DNA of 64,000 nucleotides from Advenella faeciporci (lineage in GTDB: Bacteria; Pseudomonadota; Gammaproteobacteria; Burkholderiales; Burkholderiaceae_B): assembly GCF_014652395.1 (NCBI RefSeq), contig NZ_BMYS01000005.1:526-64525 (forward strand). Direction: 5' to 3'. Within the stretch, counting starts at the first letter, position 1; every line of letters starts with the position of its first letter. The position numbers were made by a program, and so were the translations under genes. Shown piece after piece: positions 39,278 through 48,957 of the stretch. The notes beneath the pieces were generated by a model that made no database searches, had not been told where the DNA came from, and worked only from the letters and a program-made list of their open reading frames with translations.

Positions 39278-40293
39278 GGCAATACCTTATAGTCAGTTCC
39301 TGCGCGATTCAATCGCACAAGTATCGTTACCGCCGCAATCACCAATCCTGCGGCGCCACCATTATGCAAAACGGCAATGAGTAATGGCCATTGAAAAAAT
39401 ATCGTGCTCAGTCCGGTTAAAACCTGAATCAATAATAACAAAACCAGCCATTGTGCGGGAGCGCGTAAACCCTGCTCTTTTCGCAGGCGCAAGGCAATGG
39501 CAAACAAAAACACAAAGACAAAAATGGCGAAATTACGATGTACCCAATGAATGGCGGTCAGCGCCTGTTGCGAAATAATTTCCCCGCTGGATGATTCACC
39601 CAGACCACGAAAAACCGAATACCCGCCAGCAAAATCCATTTCAGGAATCCACTGTCCATGGCAGGTGGGAAAATCCATACAGGCCAGAGCGGCATAATTG
39701 GTACTGACCCAGCCCCCCAACACAATTTGCACAAACAATATGACCAGGCCCAAGAACATCCAGGGTTGATAAAATGCCACACCGGCAGGGACAGGCACAT
39801 GTGCCTTTTCACGGGCGGCAAGCCAGCTCATGAGTGCCAGCAGCAGCATGCCCCCCAACAGATGAGCCGTCACGATCACTGGCATTAATTTATGCGTAAC
39901 GGTCCAGGCACCAAAAGCACCCTGCAGGCAAACCGCAACCAGGCAAAAAGTGGCAAGCCCCGCCGAGCGACCAATCTGGCTACGGTAACGCCATGCCATG
40001 AACACAATGGCAATAATCAGCATGCCCAGCACGCTACCCCAATAGCGGTGAATCATTTCAATCCATGCCTTTGACATGGAAACCGGCCCGTACGGCTGCT
40101 GCACCAAGGCCTCGGCAATCTGTCCCGATGCACCAAACGGCGTGAGTTTGCCATAACAGCCCGGCCAGTCAGGGCAACCCAGGCCTGAATCGGTAAGACG
40201 CACGAAAGCGCCAAACATAATCAGGTCCAGGGTAAAAAACCAGGTCAGGAAAACAAGCCGGCGATAAATGGAGCGAACCCGGGCTGCCATCAC
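39274..40293 (-). CDS. ctaA: haem A synthase (COX15/CtaA)
   Basis: CtaA oxidises the haem O methyl group to make haem A for the aa3 oxidase. The 339-residue protein has eight membrane segments with conserved histidines ([32 protein letters not shown]), and [23 protein letters not shown] near the N-terminus. It lies one base after the upstream gene and overlaps ctaB. Confidence 0.95.
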   Translation of the reverse strand: MMAARVRSIYRRLVFLTWFFTLDLIMFGAFVRLTDSGLGCPDWPGCYGKLTPFGASGQIAEALVQQPYGPVSMSKAWIEMIHRYWGSVLGMLIIAIVFMAWRYRSQIGRSAGLATFCLVAVCLQGAFGAWTVTHKLMPVIVTAHLLGGMLLLALMSWLAAREKAHVPVPAGVAFYQPWMFLGLVILFVQIVLGGWVSTNYAALACMDFPTCHGQWIPEMDFAGGYSVFRGLGESSSGEIISQQALTAIHWVHRNFAIFVFVFLFAIALRLRKEQGLRAPAQWLVLLLLIQVLTGLSTIFFQWPLLIAVLHNGGAAGLVIAAVTILVRLNRAGTDYKVLP

Positions 40294-40929
40294 TTACCCA
40301 ATCACGGAAACGTGCAACAACTTGGCAATATCGTTACGAAACCGGACAGGATCGGTTTCCTGGCCGGGGTAATACATGATCAAATTGCCAAGCGGATCAA
40401 TAATCCACAGATATTTATCCATTTCCCGCTCCAGGGCAGCCGCATCTGCCAGAACATCCGGGCCCAATAAAAAAGCACCCAACGCAAGCGGATCTGCCCG
40501 TAACATCAAGGTCCCTTTATACGCGTCCAGCACCTTTTGCGGTATGGCCTCGTTATCAGTCACAAACCATACGCGCACCAGGCGCTCCACATTCTTGCCC
40601 TGGCTGGCATGGGCATTGCGGGTATAATGCAATTTGGTGGCACAAGAATCAGGACAGCCCCCCCCATCGGCACTCACCAACACCCAGCGCCCTTTCAGGG
40701 AGTTCAAGTCAAACGGCTTGCCATCAAGCGTGCTTAATGGCAACCGGGCAGACGCTGGCATCGTGCGCTGCGGAATCACAAAAGAACCATAATTGGTTGC
40801 TCCGGCAGGCCTTAAGGCTGGCACATAATAAAGCAAAGCTGCCGCCACCAGCGGAATAATGCAACTCAGCAGTATCAGGTACAAAGGCACCAGGGAGCGT
40901 TTTTTCATCTCCAATACTTCACTATTCAT
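40294..40929 (-). CDS. membrane-anchored thioredoxin-like protein of the oxidase cluster
   Basis: The 211-residue protein has one N-terminal membrane helix (LVPLYLILLSCIIPLVAAALLYY) and a periplasmic domain of Sco/thioredoxin type. It holds an unusual Cys pair, GGCPDSCATKLHYTRNAH, close to Sco CxxxC. It is conserved between surf1 and ctaA in related genomes, usually called a cytochrome oxidase-associated transmembrane protein. A role in copper delivery or oxidase assembly is inferred. The ATG at 40929 has AGGAG five bases before it. Confidence 0.8.
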   Translation of the reverse strand: MNSEVLEMKKRSLVPLYLILLSCIIPLVAAALLYYVPALRPAGATNYGSFVIPQRTMPASARLPLSTLDGKPFDLNSLKGRWVLVSADGGGCPDSCATKLHYTRNAHASQGKNVERLVRVWFVTDNEAIPQKVLDAYKGTLMLRADPLALGAFLLGPDVLADAAALEREMDKYLWIIDPLGNLIMYYPGQETDPVRFRNDIAKLLHVSVIG

Positions 40930-41707
40930 GTTGACTCCTTGATTTCCCGTGTCGCGCCATCCTGTATCCTACAAATAGCATGGCAAGCAGCGCTATCAGG
41001 GCAAACCCAAACCATTGCATGGCATAAGCCGTATTTTTATGATAATCAACAGGCGGTGTTGCCCAATCGCGGGTCAATCCGTCCTCTGTCCCACTCATTT
41101 GCCGGACTACCACCGGCAAAAAAACCAGTCCGCTTGCCTGCTCCATGTTATTCAATTCAAGATTTTGCACCTGGGGCAAATCCGGTCCCGGCAAAGGCAG
41201 GCGGGCAGGCAATTGCGCCTGTTTTTCACCCGATAAAGACCTGAGCTCAAGCAGCCTTGGCACATGCTCCAACAGCTGCCCCTGAATAGTAACGGTAACC
41301 GCCGCTAACGGAAAATCGGGCAAGGGGGCCGGAGCAATGCGTCGCTCAAACCAGCCGCGCAAAACCAAAACGGCTTTATGATGGGGCGCATGCCCCAGCA
41401 ACAGGGGCGTTGCCAGCCAATAACCCGGCCTGCCCTGATGATTACGGTTTAGCAACACACTGAACTGCGGTTGCCATACACCGGTCACGCTAACCGTTCG
41501 CCATTCCCGCCATTCACTTTCAGGTGTATCATCTTGAAGTAACAAGGTGGAAAGCTGTTGCCCATGTTCGATATTGGCCTGAATGGCCCGTCGCTCACTG
41601 GCACGCTGCAATTGCCATTGACCCAGTAAAATAAAAATCACCAGCAGCATTGCCAAAAGCACTAAGGCAAGCCAGTACTTTATCTTTACGGGTTGACTGT
41701 GTTTCAT
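40922..41707 (-). CDS. SURF1-family cytochrome oxidase assembly protein
   Basis: SURF1 helps insert haem A into oxidase subunit I. It has an N-terminal and a C-terminal membrane helix (YWLALVLLAMLLVIFILLGQWQL and AMQWFGFALIALLAMLFVGYRM) enclosing a periplasmic domain with the family motifs RTVSVTGVW, LNRNHQGRPGYWLATPL and LVLRGWF. I start at MKHSQP (41707), 261 residues; the longer frame to 41770 collides with the divergent small gene. Confidence 0.9.
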   Translation of the reverse strand: MKHSQPVKIKYWLALVLLAMLLVIFILLGQWQLQRASERRAIQANIEHGQQLSTLLLQDDTPESEWREWRTVSVTGVWQPQFSVLLNRNHQGRPGYWLATPLLLGHAPHHKAVLVLRGWFERRIAPAPLPDFPLAAVTVTIQGQLLEHVPRLLELRSLSGEKQAQLPARLPLPGPDLPQVQNLELNNMEQASGLVFLPVVVRQMSGTEDGLTRDWATPPVDYHKNTAYAMQWFGFALIALLAMLFVGYRMARHGKSRSQHE

Positions 41708-41735
41708 TCGGTTTTTCCCATCGGGGGCGTCAATC

Positions 41736-41939
41736 ATGCATGTATTCATCGGGGTGGCCTTCCTTGCCATTATCGCCAGTCTGGCACTTGCTTTTTTCTA
41801 TTTAATGCGGGACAAGGGAACCAGCAACAAAACCGTCAACGCCCTGACCCTGCGCGTAGGCCTTTCGATTGCCCTGCTGGCCTTTGTCCTGTTTGCCAAC
41901 TACATGGGCTGGATTCACAGCACGGGGTTCAGGCCATAG
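41736..41939 (+). CDS. twin transmembrane protein (DUF2909 type)
   Basis: A 67-residue protein with two hydrophobic helices (VFIGVAFLAIIASLALAFFYLM and LSIALLAFVLFANYMGW) joined by a short polar loop with the family motif TVNALTLRVGLS. It lies between coxC and surf1 but on the opposite strand, as in other betaproteobacteria. Its function is not known; location suggests a link to cytochrome oxidase. Confidence 0.85.
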   Translation: MHVFIGVAFLAIIASLALAFFYLMRDKGTSNKTVNALTLRVGLSIALLAFVLFANYMGWIHSTGFRP

Positions 41940-41962
41940 CCACCCCCCGCTTCACCTTAACG

Positions 41963-41992
41963 AAAAAAGGCCGGATCAGACCGGCCCTTTTT
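41963..41992. terminator. bidirectional terminator between the DUF2909 gene and coxC
   Basis: GGCCGG and CCGGCC flank a six-base loop, with an A run on the left and a T run on the right. It serves the convergent small gene and coxC. Confidence 0.75.
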
Positions 41993-42009
41993 GCAGGGTT
42001 GCCGGTTGC

Positions 42010-42885
42010 TCAAAACCAATATACAAACAAATACAGTCCCAGCCAGACCACATCAACAAAGTGCCAGTACCAGGCTGCCCCTTCAAAACCAAAGTGGTGA
42101 TCGGCCGTAAAATGTCCTCTGATCAGGCGCAGCAAAATAATGGTCAGGATGGTGGCGCCCAGCAATACGTGAAAACCGTGAAATCCGGTTAACATGAAAA
42201 ACAGTGAGCCATAAATACCAGAATCAAAACGCAGGTTCAGGTCGGAATAGGCATGCATATACTCAACAGCCTGCAGATACAGGAAGGTAAAACCCAGGGC
42301 AACCGTCAGAAACAGCCAGAAAATACTGCTGCCCCGCTTGCTGGCCCGCAAGGCATGATGGGAAAGGGTTAGCGTAAGCCCCGACGTTAACAGTAAAACC
42401 GTATTAATGGTGGGCAGCCAGAAAGGCCCGATAATTTCAAAATGCTGAACAATCCCTGCCGGTCCGAAATTGGGCCATTGACCCGAAAAACCCGGCCACA
42501 GCATTAACTGGTGGTCCAGATTACTTAGCCAGGGAGTGGTTACTTCCCGGGCATACCAAAGCGCGCCAAAAAAAGCCGCGAAGAACATGACCTCGGAAAA
42601 AATAAACCAACCCATCCCCCAACGATAGGAATCATCAATACGCTTGCTGTTAAGCCCGCTCTCGGACTCCCGAATGGCATCACCAAACCAGAAAAACAGC
42701 ATGATAAACAATGACAGCAAACCCACCAGAAAAACCCAGTTCCCGTAAGGAACACGGTTAACCCAGGCTACCGCCCCAATCAGCATAATCAAAATGGCAA
42801 AACTGGTTCTGACCGGATGGCCCGAAAAGGAAGGCACATAATAATATGGTGCCTCTTTGCCATTAACGGAGTGACTTGCACCCAT
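42010..42885 (-). CDS. ctaE: cytochrome c oxidase subunit III
   Basis: Subunit III of the aa3-type oxidase stabilises proton uptake by subunit I. The 291-residue protein has seven membrane helices and family motifs (YYVPSFSGHPVRTS, FSEVMFFAAFFGALWYAR, FHGFHVLLGATIL, WYWHFVDVVWLGLYL). AAGGAG precedes the ATG. It follows the DUF2970 gene. Confidence 0.96.
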   Translation of the reverse strand: MGASHSVNGKEAPYYYVPSFSGHPVRTSFAILIMLIGAVAWVNRVPYGNWVFLVGLLSLFIMLFFWFGDAIRESESGLNSKRIDDSYRWGMGWFIFSEVMFFAAFFGALWYAREVTTPWLSNLDHQLMLWPGFSGQWPNFGPAGIVQHFEIIGPFWLPTINTVLLLTSGLTLTLSHHALRASKRGSSIFWLFLTVALGFTFLYLQAVEYMHAYSDLNLRFDSGIYGSLFFMLTGFHGFHVLLGATILTIILLRLIRGHFTADHHFGFEGAAWYWHFVDVVWLGLYLFVYWF

Positions 42886-42921
42886 AGCTTTCTCCTTTGG
42901 TACAAATACGTTTACTTGGAA

Positions 42922-43146
42922 TCAGGCCAACCCTGAAATAGCCCAGCGAGCAACCATCACCAATATAAAAATAAATATAAGAACCCCGATAATGCCAGCC
43001 AGAATAATATGCACCGGATTGAGCTTTGAAATGTCTTCCTGATAACTGGCGCCTTTGCGAATGCCCAGAAAAGCCCACAATATGGCCTTCAGGGTCTGGA
43101 AAAAATTCAGTTTTCGCTGTGCCAGCTCTTTAATATCGTCACTCAT
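42922..43146 (-). CDS. DUF2970 family small membrane protein
   Basis: A 74-residue protein with a soluble N-terminal half (LAQRKLNFFQTLKAILWAFLGIRKG) and one membrane helix (IILAGIIGVLIFIFILVMVARWA). It is regularly found between cox11 and coxC in betaproteobacteria. The role is unknown. Here it starts 15 bases after the small assembly gene, where cox11 would be expected. Confidence 0.85.
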   Translation of the reverse strand: MSDDIKELAQRKLNFFQTLKAILWAFLGIRKGASYQEDISKLNPVHIILAGIIGVLIFIFILVMVARWAISGLA

Positions 43147-43161
43147 TCATGTGCCCTTTGA

Positions 43162-43269
43162 TCAAACAATCTTCAGGCCTTTGCCTATTGTCCAGAGGAA
43201 CAGGAACAGCACCACGACTGCCAATATGAGGCCTGCCCTTCTGTTTTTGCTGCGTTGCTCGGGTGTCAT
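43162..43269 (-). CDS. cytochrome oxidase small assembly protein (35 residues)
   Basis: A short gene directly after coxA: start MTPEQRSKNRRAG, then one membrane helix (LILAVVVLFLFLWTIG) and a short basic tail ending LKIV. The composition and position match the small oxidase assembly proteins of betaproteobacteria. AGGT lies 8 to 9 bases upstream of the ATG. It begins 28 bases after the coxA stop on the minus strand. Confidence 0.8.
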   Translation of the reverse strand: MTPEQRSKNRRAGLILAVVVLFLFLWTIGKGLKIV

Positions 43270-43297
43270 TGTTTATACCTGCTGATAAAAAATTCGT

Positions 43298-44893
43298 TTA
43301 CTTCACTTCCGGTGGTGTCTCGAAGGTATGGAATGGCAAGGGGGATGGCAGTGTCCACTCAAGCCCCTCGGCGCCTTCCCAGACCTGTGCGGTCGCCCTC
43401 TGTCCCTTGCCACGGAACGTCTTGATGATGATATACAGGAACAGCAACTGCGAGAACCCAAACCAGAAGGCCCCAATTGTGGCGATCTGGTGGAAGTCGG
43501 TAAACTGCGTTGCGTAATCCACATAACGGCGGGGCATGCCAGCCAGACCCAAAAAGTGCATCGGGAAAAAGGTCAGGTTAAAAGACAGCATGGTTGACCA
43601 AAAATGAATCTTGCCCAGCTTCTCGTCATACATGTACCCCGTCCATTTTGGCAGCCAGTAATAGGTGCCTGAAAACAGCGCAAAGAGGGATCCGGCCACC
43701 AGCACATAATGGAAATGCGCCACCACGTAATATGTATCATGGACGGCAATATCAATGGGGGCCACCGCCACAATCAGGCCGGTAAAGCCGCCAATGGTAA
43801 ACACGAAAATAAAACCGATTGAAAACAGCATGGGCGTTTCAAAGCTTAATGAACCGCGCCACATGGTGGCCACCCAGTTGAACACCTTTACCCCGGTCGG
43901 AATGGAAATCAGCATGGTGGCATACATGAAATACAGTTGTCCGGTTACCGGCATGCCCGTTGCAAACATGTGGTGTGCCCACACAATGAATGACAGGATG
44001 GCAATTGCCGAGGTCGCATACACCATGGACGCATAGCCAAACAGTTTTTTGCGCGAAAAGGTGGGAATGACAGCCGAAACAATACCAAAGGCCGGCAGAA
44101 TCATGATGTAGACTTCAGGATGCCCAAAGAACCAGAATACATGCTGGTACAACACCGGGTCTCCTCCGGCCGCCGCATTAAAAAACCCGGTCCCGAAATG
44201 ACGGTCGGTCAGCAGCATGGTCACTGCCGCCGCCAGCACAGGCATCACGGCAATCAGCAGATAAGCGGTAATCAGCCAGGTCCAGCAAAACAACGGCATT
44301 TTCATTAATGTCATGCCTGGCGCCCGCATATTCAGCACCGTTACAATGATATTGATCGCCCCCATGATGGAAGAGGCACCCAGGATATGGATGGCGAAAA
44401 TGGCCATATCCATACCCGGCCCCATTTGCAGGGACAAGGGTGCATACATTGTCCAACCTGCCGCAGTGGCGCCGCCTGGCACAAAGAATGAGGCGGTTAA
44501 CAAAAGGCCACCCACCGGCAACAGCCAGAAACTGAAATTGTTCATGCGGGCAAAAGCCATGTCCGATGCACCAATCTGCAACGGAATCATGTAGTTGGCA
44601 AAACCCACCAACGCCGGCATGATCGCCCCGAAAATCATGATCAGGCCATGCATGGTGGTGAACTGGTTAAACAGATCCGGCTGGAAGAACTGTACACCCG
44701 GCTCAAACAGCTCAATCCGTATCAACAACGCCAGGGTGCCGCCCTCCAGCAAGGCAATAAACGAAAAGATCAGGTACATCAAGCCAATATCTTTATGATT
44801 GGTGGCAAAAAGCCACCGGCGCCAGCCACTGGGCTTGGCATGGTGATCATCGTGAACGAGATCCTGGGCGTGACCGACTGCTACGCTAGTCAT
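43298..44893 (-). CDS. ctaD: cytochrome c oxidase subunit I
   Basis: The catalytic subunit of the aa3-type oxidase reduces O2 at the haem a3-CuB site and pumps protons. The 531-residue protein has 12 helices. Motifs include TMHGLIMIF (haem a ligand), [17 protein letters not shown] (CuB His and cross-linked Tyr), [19 protein letters not shown] (two CuB His) and [14 protein letters not shown] (haem ligands). The E in GHPEVY marks type A1. GGAGGACAAC precedes the ATG. Confidence 0.97.
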   Translation of the reverse strand: MTSVAVGHAQDLVHDDHHAKPSGWRRWLFATNHKDIGLMYLIFSFIALLEGGTLALLIRIELFEPGVQFFQPDLFNQFTTMHGLIMIFGAIMPALVGFANYMIPLQIGASDMAFARMNNFSFWLLPVGGLLLTASFFVPGGATAAGWTMYAPLSLQMGPGMDMAIFAIHILGASSIMGAINIIVTVLNMRAPGMTLMKMPLFCWTWLITAYLLIAVMPVLAAAVTMLLTDRHFGTGFFNAAAGGDPVLYQHVFWFFGHPEVYIMILPAFGIVSAVIPTFSRKKLFGYASMVYATSAIAILSFIVWAHHMFATGMPVTGQLYFMYATMLISIPTGVKVFNWVATMWRGSLSFETPMLFSIGFIFVFTIGGFTGLIVAVAPIDIAVHDTYYVVAHFHYVLVAGSLFALFSGTYYWLPKWTGYMYDEKLGKIHFWSTMLSFNLTFFPMHFLGLAGMPRRYVDYATQFTDFHQIATIGAFWFGFSQLLFLYIIIKTFRGKGQRATAQVWEGAEGLEWTLPSPLPFHTFETPPEVK

Positions 44894-44971
44894 GTTGTCC
44901 TCCTTACCTGCATAGTCCCGGCCTATAGCATTGACCGGTTAAATAAGTATCTGAATGAATCCGGGTGTTTT

Positions 44972-45790
44972 TTATTTTGATGCAAGCTTCTTGCGCTCTT
45001 TCGACCAGGACGCAAAATCTTCTTCGGACACAACGCGCACGACAATCGGCATGAAGGCGTGGTTTTGCCCACACAATTCGGCACACTGTCCACGAAACGT
45101 TCCGGTCCTGTCGGCCCGGAACCACGTATCCCGCAAAAAGCCCGGAATAGCATCCTGCTTGACACCCAGTTCGGGTACATACCATGAATGGATGACGTCA
45201 GAGGCCGTCAGGACCAGTCGCACCTTTTTACCCACAGGCACCACCATTTCCTGATCCACCTCCATCAGGTAAGTATTTGATTTTTCCACATTGCCCATAA
45301 TTTGATCGACAGGCGTGGACAGGTTCGACAGAAAATTGACCCCTTTGGCAGGGCCATCAAGATACTCATAACCCCATTTCCACTGATACCCCGTTGCCTT
45401 GATCGTCAGATCGGCGCTGGATGTGTCTTTCATGGCAACCACCGTTTTGGTGGCAGGCAATGCCATGGCGATCACAATAATGAAAGGAATGACCGTCCAC
45501 GCCACTTCAACACCCAAATGCTCGTGAAAGACGGACGCCTTGTGACCCTTTGACTTCCGGTGGGCCCAGATGGAATAGAACATGACCCCGAATACGCCGA
45601 CAAAAATAATCGTGCAAATAATCAGCATCATCCAATGCAGCCAATAAATATCGGCGGCAATTTCAGTTACCCCGGGAGTCAGATTAACCTGTGCAACCCT
45701 GGGCCCCCCTGGCATGTCTCCTGTTTGGGCGAATACCGTCGTACTGCCAATGAATACGGTAATGCCTAGCAACCCTCTCAACTTTTTCAT
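44972..45790 (-). CDS. ctaC: cytochrome c oxidase subunit II
   Basis: Subunit II takes electrons from cytochrome c through its CuA centre. It has a signal peptide, two membrane helices, and a cupredoxin domain with ligands in DVIHSWYVPELGVKQD and RGQCAELCGQNHAFMPI. There is no C-terminal cytochrome c domain, so it is the plain form (272 residues). I choose the ATG at 45790, which has AGAGGT upstream. It is first in the oxidase operon. Confidence 0.96.
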   Translation of the reverse strand: MKKLRGLLGITVFIGSTTVFAQTGDMPGGPRVAQVNLTPGVTEIAADIYWLHWMMLIICTIIFVGVFGVMFYSIWAHRKSKGHKASVFHEHLGVEVAWTVIPFIIVIAMALPATKTVVAMKDTSSADLTIKATGYQWKWGYEYLDGPAKGVNFLSNLSTPVDQIMGNVEKSNTYLMEVDQEMVVPVGKKVRLVLTASDVIHSWYVPELGVKQDAIPGFLRDTWFRADRTGTFRGQCAELCGQNHAFMPIVVRVVSEEDFASWSKERKKLASK

Positions 45791-46011
45791 GTTGACCTCT
45801 TGCTGTTGCACCCAAATATCATTTTTTATTACTATCTACTACACTGAATATTCAGGTACAGATTTATTATTTAGTGGCACAAATTTTATCTACAACGTAT
45901 TGATTTACATCATAGTGCATTCATTTAACCATATAAACACAGATTAAAGTTACTGTATCTAAAACATAAAGGCTACAATCGTTGCATGTTTGATACGTAA
46001 CTCATACTAAT
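45791..46011. promoter_or_regulatory. divergent promoter region of coxB and the Nudix gene
   Basis: This AT-rich gap separates divergent genes. It contains a perfect 12-bp palindrome CTGAATATTCAG at 45844-45855, 53 bases before the coxB start and so well placed as an operator. For the rightward gene TACAAT at 45974-45979 is a plausible -10, with TTACTG at 45950 a weak -35. Confidence 0.5.
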
Positions 46012-46827
46012 TTGAAGCAATTAACTGAACTTTATCAAGGCCTACTGCAAGAAATACAGGAATTCCCTCATAGACATTCCCTACCTTTGCTTATTGCCGG
46101 AAAATCGGCGGGTTTTATTACTGCCCAGGCACAAAACGCCTTGCGTAATCACCCGCAGGTTTACCAGACCTCCACCGGGTTCCATATTGCCAGTGCGGGC
46201 ATTTCCAGAACAGAATTGGATAGCATTTTGGCCAGTATCGCCACTTGCCTGCACCAGGCCAACTGTGCCAGGGCCTGGCGTAATGAACTGCTTAATGTCT
46301 ATGCCGAAGGACAGGTTATCGGTGTCATGGAACGGGCGGCCATGCGACCGCTTGGCCTGTTAACCCGCGCCGTGCATTTAAATGCCTGGACCCCCGACCT
46401 GAAGCTTTACCTGGCAAAACGCGCATCCACCAAAGCCACCGACCCGGGCATGTGGGACACTTTGGTCGGAGGCCTGGCCAACGGCATTGAAGATCTGGAG
46501 CAGGCGCTTTTACGCGAAAGTGATGAAGAAGCCGGACTGGATGAGCCCGATTTGCAAATCCGCACACCATTACGTACTATTTTACAAATGCATCGTCGTT
46601 TGCCCGAAGGCTATCAGGTTGAGGATATCATGGTGAGTGACTGCATTATCCTGCCACAAACCCAGCCTGCCAACCGTGATGGTGAAGTCTCTGAAATCAG
46701 GATATTTGAGCAGGAAGAAGTTTTGGACATGATTACCCGCCGGGTAATCACGGTTGAAGCGGCCATAGTCCTTCTTGACGGGCTGATCAACCAACCCGCC
46801 AGACAACTGTTGCACCAACTGCCTTAA
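46012..46827 (+). CDS. Nudix hydrolase with DUF4743 (Tnr3-like) N-terminal domain
   Basis: The N-terminal half matches the DUF4743 domain found in fungal thiamine pyrophosphokinase Tnr3; the C-terminal half is a Nudix domain. The Nudix box is complete: G-x5-E-x7-RE-x2-EE-x-GL in GGLANGIEDLEQALLRES followed by DEEAGL. Related enzymes hydrolyse damaged thiamine diphosphates, which is a possible substrate. No ATG fits; the start is TTG at 46012 without a clear ribosome site, so the start is uncertain. 271 residues. Confidence 0.82.
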   Translation: MKQLTELYQGLLQEIQEFPHRHSLPLLIAGKSAGFITAQAQNALRNHPQVYQTSTGFHIASAGISRTELDSILASIATCLHQANCARAWRNELLNVYAEGQVIGVMERAAMRPLGLLTRAVHLNAWTPDLKLYLAKRASTKATDPGMWDTLVGGLANGIEDLEQALLRESDEEAGLDEPDLQIRTPLRTILQMHRRLPEGYQVEDIMVSDCIILPQTQPANRDGEVSEIRIFEQEEVLDMITRRVITVEAAIVLLDGLINQPARQLLHQLP

Positions 46828-46846
46828 CTCACAAAGGAGATCACTC

Positions 46847-47482
46847 ATGAGTTCACAAAACACCAACCCTTTTGTTCTTCCCGGTCTTGGGCAGGATGGC
46901 ATCACAGCAGGCAACCCCCTTATCAGCAGTATGGAAATGATGGGCAAGGCATGGCAGGCATTTGCCCAAACCGGCACCCCTTCCGCTTTTCCCATGGCAA
47001 GCACCACGCTTAACCCCGAGGAACTGGATAAACGCATCCAGGAATTGAAAACCGTTGAAAACTGGTTGAAGCTTAACCTTTCAATGCTCTCCAGCACTAT
47101 TCAGGGCATGGAAATCCAGCGTGCCAGCATTGCCACCATGCATTCATTTGTCAACGCAGTCGCCGAGCAGCATAAAGGCCAGGCCACGCTGGATGAAGTC
47201 CTGGGCCTGAAACCCAAGACAACAGATGATGCAGCGGCCAGCCAGACGGCAAGTGCCACCACAGGTAGTGACGCCTTAAGCTCGGCCGCCGGTGCCTGGT
47301 GGAATATGCTGCAAAACCAGTTCAACCAACTGGCCCAGGCAACCGCTGCCACCTTGCAGGCAGCCCCTGAAAGCAGCGCAGAAACCCAGCCTGAAACAAA
47401 CACCCGGCCAACTGCCGCCCCTGCCAAAACCAGCACCAGAAAAACCACCACCCAAAAAACCACAACACCTGCAAAAAAATGA
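46847..47482 (+). CDS. phaM: polyhydroxyalkanoate granule protein PhaM
   Basis: PhaM activates PHA synthase and links PHA granules to the nucleoid in Ralstonia-type bacteria. The N-terminal half is helical and phasin-like ([34 protein letters not shown]). A low-complexity linker follows, and the C-terminus is a Lys/Pro/Ala/Thr-rich tail ([18 protein letters not shown]) of the histone-like DNA-binding kind. AAAGGAG precedes the ATG. 211 residues. A hairpin at 47492 follows. Confidence 0.82.
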   Translation: MSSQNTNPFVLPGLGQDGITAGNPLISSMEMMGKAWQAFAQTGTPSAFPMASTTLNPEELDKRIQELKTVENWLKLNLSMLSSTIQGMEIQRASIATMHSFVNAVAEQHKGQATLDEVLGLKPKTTDDAAASQTASATTGSDALSSAAGAWWNMLQNQFNQLAQATAATLQAAPESSAETQPETNTRPTAAPAKTSTRKTTTQKTTTPAKK

Positions 47483-47491
47483 TCCGGCCTG

Positions 47492-47524
47492 CCGGAAACC
47501 GCACTTTCAAGCCGCGGTTTCCGG
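47492..47524. terminator. perfect 11-bp hairpin between phaM and glmU
   Basis: CCGGAAACCGC and GCGGTTTCCGG form an 11-bp stem with an 11-base loop, ten bases after the phaM stop. It lacks a following T run, so attenuation or mRNA processing is as likely as termination. Confidence 0.5.
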
Positions 47525-47580
47525 TTAAAGTAAGCAATAATTCGGTACTCATTATTCACAACGCCTCACTACACATTATT

Positions 47581-48957
47581 ATGTCACTCAATATCGTCAT
47601 TCTTGCCGCCGGCATGGGCAAACGCATGCAGTCGGACTTACCCAAAGTTTTACATACACTGGCCGGCAAACCCATGCTTGCGCATGTCATTGAGAGTGCG
47701 CTGCAACTGGAACCTAGCCGCATTACCGTTGTGGTGGGTCATGGCGCCGAAGCCGTCAAAGCCGGTTTTGCCCATATACCGGGCATCGAGTTTGCACTTC
47801 AGCAACCCCAGCAAGGTACGGGTCACGCTGTTCAGCAGGCCGTGCCCTTCCTGACAGGTGGCCAAGACCCTGAAGACACCACGCTTGTTTTGTATGGTGA
47901 TGTACCGCTGGTTCAGGCACAAACCCTGCAACGCCTGCTGCAAGCCCGTGGGCAAGGAGTTGCGGTATTAACTGAAACCCTGTCAGACCCCAGTGGCTAT
48001 GGCCGCATTATTCGTAACGATGACGGCAATGTGATAAGGATTGTTGAACACAAGGATGCCAACGAAGCGGAACGCGCGGTCACTGAAGTCAATACCGGCA
48101 TCCTTGCCGCACCCACCGGTTTACTCAAAAACTGGCTGGGCCGCATTAACAACAACAACGCACAGGGCGAGTACTACCTTACCGATGTGATTGCCCTGGC
48201 CGTCCAGGATGGCATCACCGTTGGTGCCGCCCAACCCGACTTCTCATGGGAAACCCTGGGCGTCAACAGCCGTATCCAGCAAGCACAACTGGAACGTGCG
48301 TGGCAGGCTGAACAGGCCAAACGCCTGCTGGAAGCCGGTGTCACCCTGGCAGATCCGGCGCGCTTCGATTTGCGTGGCAGCCTGAAATGCGGCCGGGATG
48401 TTTTTATTGATGCAGGATGCATCTTTGAAGGTAATGTTGAACTGGCCGACGGTGTACGCATTGGCCCGCATTGCGTTTTACGTGATGTCAAACTTGGCGC
48501 CGGAACCCGGGTTGAAGCGTTCAGCCATCTGCAGGAAGCCGAAGCGGCAGAACAGGCCGTGATTGGCCCTTATGCCCGTCTTCGCCCTGGCTCCAGGCTG
48601 GGCGCCCACTCGCATGTCGGCAACTTTGTGGAACTGAAAAAAACCACCCTGGGGGCCTACAGCAAGGCCAATCATCTTAGCTACTTGGGTGATGCCCAAA
48701 TCGGGCAACGCGTTAATATTGGCGCAGGCACCATTACATGCAACTACGATGGGGTTAACAAATTCCAGACTATTATCGAAGATGACGTCTTCATTGGTTC
48801 TGACACACAATTGGTGGCACCGGTAACCGTCCATAAGGGCGCAACACTGGCCGCGGGCACTACTCTGGTCAAGGAAGCTCCCGCCGGTACCCTGACATTA
48901 ACCGCCAAAAAACAGGAAAGCCGACAAAACTGGAAACGTCCCGATAAAAAAGCATGA
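47581..48957 (+). CDS. glmU: bifunctional GlmU (acetyltransferase / uridylyltransferase)
   Basis: GlmU acetylates glucosamine-1-phosphate and then makes UDP-GlcNAc, the precursor of peptidoglycan and LPS. The N-terminal domain has [18 protein letters not shown] (nucleotide binding). The C-terminal left-handed beta-helix has hexapeptide repeats ([36 protein letters not shown] as [14 protein letters not shown]-like). 458 residues. The start [11 protein letters not shown] has a poor ribosome site. glmS lies 4 kb downstream, so two GlcN-pathway enzymes are close. Confidence 0.95.
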   Translation: MSLNIVILAAGMGKRMQSDLPKVLHTLAGKPMLAHVIESALQLEPSRITVVVGHGAEAVKAGFAHIPGIEFALQQPQQGTGHAVQQAVPFLTGGQDPEDTTLVLYGDVPLVQAQTLQRLLQARGQGVAVLTETLSDPSGYGRIIRNDDGNVIRIVEHKDANEAERAVTEVNTGILAAPTGLLKNWLGRINNNNAQGEYYLTDVIALAVQDGITVGAAQPDFSWETLGVNSRIQQAQLERAWQAEQAKRLLEAGVTLADPARFDLRGSLKCGRDVFIDAGCIFEGNVELADGVRIGPHCVLRDVKLGAGTRVEAFSHLQEAEAAEQAVIGPYARLRPGSRLGAHSHVGNFVELKKTTLGAYSKANHLSYLGDAQIGQRVNIGAGTITCNYDGVNKFQTIIEDDVFIGSDTQLVAPVTVHKGATLAAGTTLVKEAPAGTLTLTAKKQESRQNWKRPDKKA

